Positions 8,819 through 14,486 of a DNA stretch of 14,486 nucleotides are shown here, in pieces (within the stretch, counting starts at the first letter, position 1; each line of letters opens with the position of its first letter). Source of the stretch: Candidatus Latescibacterota bacterium (GTDB lineage: Bacteria; JAAXHH01; JABIQT01). The notes under the pieces were generated by a model, which did not search any database, was not told where the DNA came from, and was given only the letters and a program-made list of their open reading frames with translations. Location of the stretch: positions 1 to 14,486 of the forward strand of contig JABIQT010000476.1 of NCBI GenBank assembly GCA_018667995.1. The letters run 5' to 3'. A program made the position numbers and the translations under genes.

Positions 8819-10483
8819 ATGATCAGGCGATCTTGGAAGACCTACCCACGGTGCCAATGTATCAAGCTGCTGGTGATTGGCCTGTGCGTTTCGGTGTGGT
8901 TGGGCGTTGGCCCTGTTCGGGCGCAGACAGTGCATTTGCCGCTGGGACACTGGGCCTACGACCTCATGGATCGATTCGACACGAGGGGCCTGTTCAAACT
9001 TGTAGGATATGACTCTAAACCGCTCACACGCAGAGAAGTAACAGATATCATTCGGCAGGTGAACGCGAACAGGTCGAGACTTACCGATCTGGAGAGAGAC
9101 CTTTTGGATGAGTTGACTGGAGAATTCGTCGACGAGCTCGGTGAGACGAATGTACCAGAAAGGGAAGTCGAATCACACCTGGTGACCATTGGAAATCCGC
9201 TCAACCGTCTCTACCTTGATGGTAGGGTGCGCCACCGTACGGAGTTGATAGCAGGCCCGGTGGACCAAGCCCGCAACGAAACCATATTGTCGCTGCGTGG
9301 CCGCTCCAGGTTCGATGGTGTCGTGGCGTTCTCGGGCGATCTCCAGTATCGAAATGTCTCGGGGGTTGGTCCTGTAGACATCACCGTAGATCGTCCGCGG
9401 GGACTGCTCTATTCTATTGACGACCGGAACCGGCATCATAGCCTGATCCGCGGATCTATGGTTTTTCGCTTTCGGTGGTTTCGCTTTTTCTTCGGCAAAG
9501 GGAATATGCATTGGGGGCCGGCTCTTCGGACATCGACTATTGTTTCGAATCAGGTACCTCCGTTCCCCATGTACAAGTTCATAGCCAACCTTTGGGGCCT
9601 GAAATACACATATTTCCACGGGTTTATGGTCAACGATGGACTTGATCATATACCTGGGCACCCGCTCGATATACCGCAAAGAAAGTATTGGGCGGGTCAT
9701 AGGCTGGACTTTCAATTTGGAGATAACGTTCGGTTTGCCGCCCAGGAGACCATTGTATACGGCGAACGTGGGTTGGAGCCACTCTACATCCTGCCTGTAA
9801 CGACATACTATGTGGCGGATCAGAACCTTGCTGGCGACGACAAGCGCAACATCGCTTTTGACGCCCTCTATCGCGCACGACCTAATTTGAAATTATACAC
9901 GCAATTGCATATATCGGACTGGTGGATAACCGAATTCGCCAGGGCCATAAAACCATTCAAGGACCGATCGGCGCGCTGGATAGCATTGGCTGGTTTACGG
10001 GCCGTTGATCCCTATGGACTGGACAATACGGACCTCAGAATTGAGTACACGCGTATGGAACCGTACGTCTATACGCAGCGAAGACCAAGAAACGTATATC
10101 AATATCAACTTCGGCATCTGGGAACGTATCTTCAGCCTAACTCAGACAACATCTTTATAGAACTGAGGCATCGGCCCCGGCGGGATTGGTTACTCTCCGT
10201 GCATAGCCAGATGACGCGCCATTCAAATACGTGGATCGATAATATCGGTGATGGAGACATCTACGGTGTTGAGGATCTCGCTCGCGATAAAGATTTTCTT
10301 GGGGGCGAGATGGAGCGTACTATGAGTACCGGACTCCATGGGCGCCTCGAATTCAGAAGACGACAGTTTATCGAGATGAGGTATTCGGCCACGCGTATTC
10401 GTCCCGTCGATTTCATCAATCAGGTTCCCGGTGCGATCTTCTGGGATCACCGAGTACTCTTTCAAGTCTCGCTCGATTACTGA
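8819..10483 (+). CDS. Secreted outer-membrane beta-barrel protein, Wzi-like (capsule assembly family)
   Basis: Exported protein of 554 residues. The N-terminus has basic residues (RR, K7, R11, K16), a hydrophobic core (about 17-31) and a likely signal peptidase I site after VRA (residue 35), before QTVHLPLGHWAY. Residues about 36-120 form a small helical region with HWAYDLMDRFDTRGLF and KPLTRREV, as in the periplasmic N-terminal part of Wzi-type proteins. The rest is rich in alternating aromatic/polar strands with repeated Arg-Trp and Tyr patterns, and it ends in FQVSLDY, a C-terminal aromatic residue typical of barrels inserted by BAM. Wzi of Escherichia coli is an 18-strand barrel lectin that anchors group 1 capsule at the cell surface. 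Here no capsule polymerase or Wza/Wzc gene is near, so a role in placing or binding the operon's glycolipid or its glycan at the surface is inferred. Family assignment is by pattern only; the barrel call is firmer than the Wzi label. Confidence 0.72.
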   Translation: MIRRSWKTYPRCQCIKLLVIGLCVSVWLGVGPVRAQTVHLPLGHWAYDLMDRFDTRGLFKLVGYDSKPLTRREVTDIIRQVNANRSRLTDLERDLLDELTGEFVDELGETNVPEREVESHLVTIGNPLNRLYLDGRVRHRTELIAGPVDQARNETILSLRGRSRFDGVVAFSGDLQYRNVSGVGPVDITVDRPRGLLYSIDDRNRHHSLIRGSMVFRFRWFRFFFGKGNMHWGPALRTSTIVSNQVPPFPMYKFIANLWGLKYTYFHGFMVNDGLDHIPGHPLDIPQRKYWAGHRLDFQFGDNVRFAAQETIVYGERGLEPLYILPVTTYYVADQNLAGDDKRNIAFDALYRARPNLKLYTQLHISDWWITEFARAIKPFKDRSARWIALAGLRAVDPYGLDNTDLRIEYTRMEPYVYTQRRPRNVYQYQLRHLGTYLQPNSDNIFIELRHRPRRDWLLSVHSQMTRHSNTWIDNIGDGDIYGVEDLARDKDFLGGEMERTMSTGLHGRLEFRRRQFIEMRYSATRIRPVDFINQVPGAIFWDHRVLFQVSLDY

Positions 10484-10509
10484 GGAATGTCCCCCGCGGT
10501 GGAACCAAC

Positions 10510-11559
10510 ATGCTCTCAGTCTCAAAAGCTCCCATCCTCGTTACCGGCGGAACCGGCTTCGTCGGGAATGCTCTGGTGCAACGCCTTGCCAAGTCCGGGA
10601 ACCACGTTCGTGTCATATCACGATCTGATAGCGGTAAACAACAAGAGATGTTGCGGGAAACCTGCAGTGAATGGGATCTCGTAGAGTTCTACAAAGGCGA
10701 CATAGGAGGTTCGATTGAGCCCCTGTTGCCGGCATTTGAAGGCGTTAATGAGGTCTATCACATTGCCGGATTGACGAACTCTATTGCAGACGATGCCGTG
10801 TTCCAGCGGGCAAATGTGACGGCGACGGAAAATGTCTGCGAGGCAGCGCTACGAACTGGAATCAGGAAACTTGTTTACGTGAGTACTTGCGATGTCTTTG
10901 GAATACCTACTGCTCACGAGGTCATTACCGAGGCCACACCGCATCGACCCTGGGGCGAGGCATATCCGGATACCAAGATTGAGGGCACTGAGGTGGTCCG
11001 GGCGTATCAGAAAAAGGGTTTGATCTCGACAATTCTCTATCCAGGATGGATTTACGGGCCTGGCGATAGAGCTTTTCTGCCAAGCCTCGCCCGCCAGTTG
11101 CAGGATGGCATTATGGGTTTCTGGTGTCGCGGTGGTTTTGAGGTGTATTTCGTCTACATCGAAGACCTTGTGGATGCCCTTGTCCTCGCCATGTCATCGA
11201 CAGAGGCAGACAATGACGATTTCCTGATTCTGGATGCCCGGTCCCGTATCACGCTCAAGGAATTCTGCCAGCAGATTGGGGACTACCTGGGAATCCGTTT
11301 TCTACCGGTTCCTCTTCCATACCATCTGATGCTGAGCCTTGCATGGGTATCCCAAGCGCTCTGCCGCAGCGGTGCAATCAAGCGTCCACTTCTGTCGACA
11401 CTCGACGCCAAGTACTTTGGGCATCGATTCAGGTTTTCAGTGGAAAAGGCTCGAGGATTATTAAAATGGGAGGTAACCACGCCTTACGAGGAGGGTATTC
11501 GGGAGGCCCTATCGTGGTATCGCGAACATATGCATGGTGAGACTGTCTTTAAGAATTGA
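10510..11559 (+). CDS. Extended short-chain dehydrogenase/reductase (NAD-dependent epimerase/3beta-HSD type)
   Basis: Cytosolic NAD(P)-dependent enzyme of 349 residues. Seen: Rossmann motif GGTGFVG (residues 13-19), HIAGLTN (about 84-90), YVSTCDVFG with the catalytic Ser/Thr (Ser125/Thr126), and the catalytic YPDTK (Tyr152, Lys156), followed by LYPGWIYGPGD. This is the extended, atypical SDR class that includes 3beta-hydroxysteroid dehydrogenases, dihydroflavonol reductases and sugar epimerases. Bacterial 3-ketosphinganine reductase CerR is annotated in the same broad class, which makes this a good candidate to reduce the amino ketone released by the oxoamine synthase (inference from operon context). 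A nucleotide-sugar epimerase for the sugar donor is the main alternative. ATG at 10510 is preceded by GGTGGAA about 6 nt away. It is the last plus-strand gene; its stop is 22 nt from the end of the convergent aminotransferase. Confidence 0.85.
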   Translation: MLSVSKAPILVTGGTGFVGNALVQRLAKSGNHVRVISRSDSGKQQEMLRETCSEWDLVEFYKGDIGGSIEPLLPAFEGVNEVYHIAGLTNSIADDAVFQRANVTATENVCEAALRTGIRKLVYVSTCDVFGIPTAHEVITEATPHRPWGEAYPDTKIEGTEVVRAYQKKGLISTILYPGWIYGPGDRAFLPSLARQLQDGIMGFWCRGGFEVYFVYIEDLVDALVLAMSSTEADNDDFLILDARSRITLKEFCQQIGDYLGIRFLPVPLPYHLMLSLAWVSQALCRSGAIKRPLLSTLDAKYFGHRFRFSVEKARGLLKWEVTTPYEEGIREALSWYREHMHGETVFKN

Positions 11560-11581
11560 TGGTATTCGCATGCCAGCCCTA
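11560..11581. other. 22-nt gap between convergent genes
   Basis: The plus-strand operon and the minus-strand aminotransferase end tail to tail here. I see no strong GC-rich hairpin with a T-tract, so transcription may read into the opposite gene or stop by other means. Confidence 0.5.
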
Positions 11582-12811
11582 TCAAGATGATAGTTCGCTG
11601 CGTCTTTCCCTGATTTTTGCTATGGCCAGTATAATATCGTCCATATCTTCTTTGGTCCCCAGCAGCACACTTTGCCCAAACCATATTGCCTCATCCTGGC
11701 AAGCGCGTTCCGTCTCGACCAGATTTAGAGCGCCATAGTCTATCTCTGATGCTTCGGCGCTGCCATAGGCTCCAAATCGATGATCAGTGAAGACCGGTTG
11801 TCTGTACAGGGGTATGCTGTACCCAGGGCTGGCTGGAATGCCCTCCGCTTTGAGTGCCTCCACGAAGTGTGACTTTGAAGAGCCGCCGAAGGAGTCCGAT
11901 TTGTAGCGAAAGACATAGAGGTGTCGGGCATGGCGCGTCGCAGCGGCTGGTACTATAGTGGGGTCGATTCCGTCTATTCTGCTAAGTTGCGTCGACAGAT
12001 ACTCGGCGTTCTCGCTTCGAAGCTTCGTCTGTGCCTCGAGGCGCTTGAACTGGGACTGCAATAGTGCGCCCTGCAGCTCAGAGAGCCTGTGGTTTCCGGC
12101 CAGCCGGTAGTGACTGTATCCGAGCCCGTCTTGTGCGCGTCCGCAGTTGACCAGAGACCGCGTAGTTGCCGCGAGCTCATCATCATTCGTCAAGACTATC
12201 CCGCCTTCGCCAGCATTCAGATTTTTCGAAGACTGAAAGCTGAAAGTCCCTAAATTGCCCTGTGCTCCGACGCCACTGTTTTTCCATCGGGCTCCGTGTG
12301 CCTGGGCAGAATCTTCGATGACAGATAGGTTGTGCTTGATGGCAATCGATGAAATTCTGTCCAGGTCGGCTGGCAGTCCTGCAAAATGTACAGGCATTAT
12401 AGCACGCGTTCTATTGTTAATGGATTTTTCAATCAGGGCCGGATCAAGATTATAGGTGTCGGGATCGATGTCGACGAACACGGGCACCGCATTGCACATC
12501 AGTACTGCGTTGGCCGTTGCAATGAATGTGTATGCTGGAACGATTACCTCATCGCCGGGACGTATATCTATGGCTTGAAGTGCCAGAACAAGGGCCGTTG
12601 TGCCGTTTGTTACGCAGATACCGTGTCTGGCGTCCTGATAGTCTGCGAACTGTCGCTCGAACGTTTGCACACACCCTTCGGCCGTGCTGCCCCACTTGCC
12701 GCCCAATACTACATTGCGAACAGCATCGGCATCTTCGTCGGTGAATACGGGCCAGGATGGAAACGGGTGCGCTCGTACGGCAGGGCCGCCGTTGACAGCA
12801 AGGTGCGCCAT
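11582..12811 (-). CDS. DegT/DnrJ/EryC1/StrS-family PLP aminotransferase
   Basis: PLP-dependent transaminase of 409 residues, probably acting on a keto-sugar, keto-cyclitol or related ketone. Seen: CVTNGTTALVLAL (about residues 66-78), DEVIVPAYTFIATANAV (87-103), EDSAQAHGA (166-174) with the Asp that holds the PLP ring nitrogen, and SFQSSKNLNAGEGG (191-204) with the Schiff-base Lys196. Length and motif order are normal for the family. The NGGPAVR start and GEGG context recall AHBA-synthase and inosose-aminotransferase subgroups more than perosamine synthases, but the substrate cannot be fixed. The start ATG has AGGAG 5 nt upstream. It lies 26 nt after ftsY on the same strand, so it is probably co-transcribed with ftsY, yet it converges on the glycolipid operon and could provide an amino sugar for it (inference). 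Confidence 0.88.
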   Translation of the reverse strand: MAHLAVNGGPAVRAHPFPSWPVFTDEDADAVRNVVLGGKWGSTAEGCVQTFERQFADYQDARHGICVTNGTTALVLALQAIDIRPGDEVIVPAYTFIATANAVLMCNAVPVFVDIDPDTYNLDPALIEKSINNRTRAIMPVHFAGLPADLDRISSIAIKHNLSVIEDSAQAHGARWKNSGVGAQGNLGTFSFQSSKNLNAGEGGIVLTNDDELAATTRSLVNCGRAQDGLGYSHYRLAGNHRLSELQGALLQSQFKRLEAQTKLRSENAEYLSTQLSRIDGIDPTIVPAAATRHARHLYVFRYKSDSFGGSSKSHFVEALKAEGIPASPGYSIPLYRQPVFTDHRFGAYGSAEASEIDYGALNLVETERACQDEAIWFGQSVLLGTKEDMDDIILAIAKIRERRSELSS

Positions 12812-12816
12812 GGACT

Positions 12817-12821
12817 CTCCT
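12817..12821 (-). promoter_or_regulatory. Ribosome-binding site of the DegT-family gene
   Basis: On the minus strand AGGAG sits 5 nt before the ATG at 12811, within the 26-nt gap after ftsY. It confirms this start. Confidence 0.7.
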
Positions 12822-12837
12822 CTGTTACTATTTTGCG

Positions 12838-13761
12838 CTATTCAAAAAGTGCATCGACAAATGATTTTGCATCGAAATCTTGAAGATCGTCGATGCCTTC
12901 CCCGACGCCGATCATCTTCACCGGCACCGAGAGTGAATCCGTTATCGAGAGTACGATACCCCCTTTGGCCGTGCCGTCAAGTTTTGTTAGCACAATTCCA
13001 GAGATACCACCCATGGCCTCGTGAAATATCTTAGCCTGTGTCTGGGCATTCTGGCCGGTCGTCCCGTCCAGGACAATTAGTGTTTCGTGAGGAACTCCGT
13101 CGGCCAGTTTACCCAATGTCCTTTTGATTTTCTTCAGTTCTTCCATCAAATTCGCTTTTGTGTGCAGTCGTCCCGCCGTGTCGATAATCAGAATGTCGAC
13201 ATTGCGAGCGATGGCAGCCTGTAGCGCGTCGTATGCAACTGCGGCAGGATCGGCGTCCTGTTGGTGCTTCACGATGTCGACATCAGCCCGATGGGCCCAG
13301 ATTTCCAGCTGCTCAATGGCGGCAGCTCGAAACGTGTCACCGGCGGCAAGAAGAACGGTTTTTCCCTCTTGCTTGTATCGCGCCGCCATTTTGCCAATCG
13401 TAGTAGTTTTGCCCACTCCGTTGACGCCCACAACCATAATGACATGAGGACCGGTGGTCAGCTCCACATCGGTGCTCGGGGGCGAATGCCCCCCCAAGAT
13501 AGCCGCCATCTCGTCGCGCAGCAATGCCTGGATTTCCTCGGGTTTCTTCGTCCGTTCCTCAACAGTGCGTTCCCTCAACCGGTCTATTATCTTCATTGTG
13601 GTTTCAACACCTACGTCCGTCTGAATGAGGATTTCTTCGAGTTCTTCGAGGAGATCTTCATCAATGCGGTCATATCTACGGATGGCTTGGTCGATGCGCT
13701 TGACAAAGTTCTCGCGCGTTTTTGTCAGGCCCTGGCGCAGGCGTTTTAACATACCGAGCAT
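12838..13761 (-). CDS. ftsY: Signal recognition particle receptor FtsY (SRP-type GTPase)
   Basis: Membrane-associated GTPase that receives ribosome-nascent chain-SRP complexes and hands them to SecYEG. It has 307 residues. The N-terminal helical domain spans about residues 1-95. The GTPase domain has the P-loop GVNGVGKT (112-119), the SRP-GTPase insertion DTFRAAAIEQL (142-152), DTAGR (194-198), TKLDGTAKGG (259-268) and the closing GVGEGIDDLQDFDA. The DTFRAAA and TKLDGTAKGG forms, without an Ffh methionine-rich M domain, identify FtsY. The long acidic A domain of E. coli FtsY is absent; short NG-only forms with a basic amphipathic start (MLKRLRQGLTKTRENF) are common in other phyla. GAGGG lies 9 nt before the ATG. 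It follows the trxA terminator and precedes the aminotransferase on the same strand. Confidence 0.97.
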   Translation of the reverse strand: MLGMLKRLRQGLTKTRENFVKRIDQAIRRYDRIDEDLLEELEEILIQTDVGVETTMKIIDRLRERTVEERTKKPEEIQALLRDEMAAILGGHSPPSTDVELTTGPHVIMVVGVNGVGKTTTIGKMAARYKQEGKTVLLAAGDTFRAAAIEQLEIWAHRADVDIVKHQQDADPAAVAYDALQAAIARNVDILIIDTAGRLHTKANLMEELKKIKRTLGKLADGVPHETLIVLDGTTGQNAQTQAKIFHEAMGGISGIVLTKLDGTAKGGIVLSITDSLSVPVKMIGVGEGIDDLQDFDAKSFVDALFE

Positions 13762-13782
13762 ACAGAATTTCCCTCTTGAAAA

Positions 13783-13825
13783 TCACAAAGCCGGAGATCT
13801 CTCCTGCTGGTCCCCGGCTTTGTGA
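13783..13825 (-). terminator. Rho-independent terminator of trxA
   Basis: A perfect 12-bp inverted repeat (TCACAAAGCCGG at 13783-13794, CCGGCTTTGTGA at 13814-13825) flanks a 19-nt loop. Read on the minus strand the stem is followed by TTTTC, a short T-run. It lies 19 nt after the trxA stop and before the ftsY ribosome-binding site, so it should separate trxA from ftsY. The plus-strand side lacks a T-run. Confidence 0.8.
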
Positions 13826-13844
13826 CGATACGGCGTTTTGTGGA

Positions 13845-14171
13845 TCAGGAGAGATGTGTGTCGATCTTCTCCGACAACTGTTTCTTAGGTACTACGCCTA
13901 CCATACGATCGACCTCATTGCCATCTTTGAAAACCAGCAATTGTGGGATGCTACGAATTCCGAACTGCTGGGCCATTTCCTGGTTCTCGTCAATGTCGAC
14001 TTTGACGACCTTCAAACGGTCACCGTAATCGGCTGCTAGCTCATCCAGTGTAGGTGCGATGGCTTTGCAGGGACCGCACCATTCTGCCCAGAAATCTACC
14101 AGCACTGGCTTGTCGCTGTTCAATACCTCGGCTTCGAATTCACTGTCGGTTACTGCCTGCGTCTGTCCCAT
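13845..14171 (-). CDS. trxA: Thioredoxin
   Basis: Cytosolic disulfide reductase of 108 residues, the usual thioredoxin size. The active site is WCGPC (residues 31-35), preceded by VLVDFWAE, and the cis-proline loop is IRSIPQ with Pro76. VKVDIDENQ and LLVFKDGNEV are typical of TrxA. It reduces protein disulfides and serves ribonucleotide reductase and peroxiredoxins, recycled by thioredoxin reductase (family knowledge; no reductase gene in the window). On the minus strand AAAGGGG precedes ATG by about 7 nt. It lies 39 nt after the stop of an ArsR-family regulator on the same strand, so the two are likely co-transcribed and trxA may be under that regulator's control. Confidence 0.97.
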   Translation of the reverse strand: MGQTQAVTDSEFEAEVLNSDKPVLVDFWAEWCGPCKAIAPTLDELAADYGDRLKVVKVDIDENQEMAQQFGIRSIPQLLVFKDGNEVDRMVGVVPKKQLSEKIDTHLS

Positions 14172-14192
14172 TTCGGAACCCCTTTCAGCTGT

Positions 14193-14205
14193 GAACCTTC
14201 GGTTC
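14193..14205 (-). promoter_or_regulatory. Small hairpin in the arsR-trxA gap
   Basis: GAACC and GGTTC arms with a 3-nt loop. On the minus-strand transcript the first arm could instead pair with a second GGTTC right after the trxA ribosome-binding site (about 14176-14180). The arms are only 5 bp, so chance is quite possible. Confidence 0.2.
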
Positions 14206-14210
14206 TATAG

Positions 14211-14486
14211 TTACGAGGTTATCCCCGCGGAATCAACATGCTCAGATCTAAGCGCTTCGAGTACGGAGACCACGCGCTGATCTCTGATTGAGTAACAGAC
14301 CCTATTTCCCTCGCGACACGTGGAAACAATTCCACAATTGCGAAGGACAGAAAGATGCTGCGACAGATTCGCCTGCTGGACATCCATACAATCACCAATA
14401 TTTTTCACACAGATCGGTTCACGTTGAAGAATCTCTACAATGCGAAGTCGCGTGGGGTGGGCGAGAGCCTTTAGAAGCCGTGCATA
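14211..14486 (-). CDS. ArsR/SmtB-family transcriptional regulator, 5' end off window
   Basis: Winged-helix repressor; 91 codons are visible and the frame stays open to the window edge, so the start lies beyond 14486. An internal GTG at 14408 is not the true start, because the codons before it read LKALAHPTRLRIVEIL, the conserved first helix of ArsR proteins. The recognition region is QQANLSQHLSVLRNCGIV and the wing is REGNRVCYSI. Five cysteines are visible (in EPICVK, GDCMD, RNCGI, STCRE and RVCYS). The usual metal-site motif ELCVCDL is not intact (here PICVKNIGDCM), so thiol or peroxide sensing is as likely as metal sensing. It lies 39 nt upstream of trxA on the same strand. In Anabaena/Nostoc the ArsR-family redox sensor RexT represses a thioredoxin gene (established knowledge), a suggestive parallel; orthology is not shown. 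Confidence 0.88.
   Translation of the reverse strand, partial: YARLLKALAHPTRLRIVEILQREPICVKNIGDCMDVQQANLSQHLSVLRNCGIVSTCREGNRVCYSIRDQRVVSVLEALRSEHVDSAGITS

Noticed and set aside
9173-9715. 180-codon minus-strand open frame opposite the Wzi-like gene
   Set aside because: It is a shadow of a gene with a signal peptide and barrel pattern; no ribosome-binding site or domain supports it.
13783-13825. Bidirectional terminator
   Set aside because: Only the minus-strand reading has a T-run after the stem, and no plus-strand gene ends nearby.
1-14486. Mobile elements, CRISPR arrays, tRNA or rRNA genes
   Set aside because: No transposase-like frame, regularly spaced repeat, or tRNA/rRNA-like segment was seen; coding density leaves almost no room for them.

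Overview
The window looks like chromosome from a Gram-negative (diderm) bacterium. The evidence is an outer-membrane beta-barrel protein with a signal peptide, plus housekeeping genes ftsY and trxA. Base composition looks moderate and even (not computed). I cannot name the organism; a little-studied diderm phylum rich in Wzi-type proteins and iterative polyketide synthases (PKS) is plausible but is only a guess. No RNA genes, insertion sequences, CRISPR arrays or phage genes are visible, and almost every base is coding.

Region 1 (1-11559, plus strand) is a tightly packed seven-gene operon whose start lies left of the window. In order it encodes: the back half of a highly reducing type I PKS (DH, structural KR, ER, KR, ACP; no thioesterase); a PLP-dependent alpha-oxoamine synthase starting 5 nt after the PKS stop; an MGDG-synthase-like (GT28-type) glycosyltransferase; a GT4 glycosyltransferase; a polytopic membrane protein of the LPG-synthase-TM/UPF0104 family; a secreted Wzi-like beta-barrel; and an extended short-chain dehydrogenase/reductase. 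Gaps between genes run from a 1-nt overlap to about 42 nt, so the genes are probably co-transcribed and partly translationally coupled.

The simplest joint reading, which is inference, is a pathway for a polyketide-derived, sphingoid-base-like glycolipid. The PKS builds a long reduced chain on its ACP. The oxoamine synthase releases it by decarboxylative condensation with an amino acid, as serine palmitoyltransferase does with acyl-CoA. The SDR reduces the resulting 3-ketone. Two glycosyltransferases add sugars, the membrane protein may help flip the lipid, and the Wzi-like barrel may act at the outer membrane. This resembles fungal fumonisin logic (reducing PKS plus oxoamine synthase) joined to bacterial envelope glycolipid export, and it is the most interesting content here.

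Region 2 (11560-14486, minus strand) converges on the operon. Reading right to left it holds a partial ArsR-family regulator rich in cysteines, trxA (thioredoxin) with a clear hairpin terminator, ftsY (SRP receptor GTPase, NG domain only), and a DegT/DnrJ/EryC1 aminotransferase just downstream of ftsY. The aminotransferase might supply an amino sugar to the neighbouring glycolipid pathway, but its transcription unit is that of ftsY.
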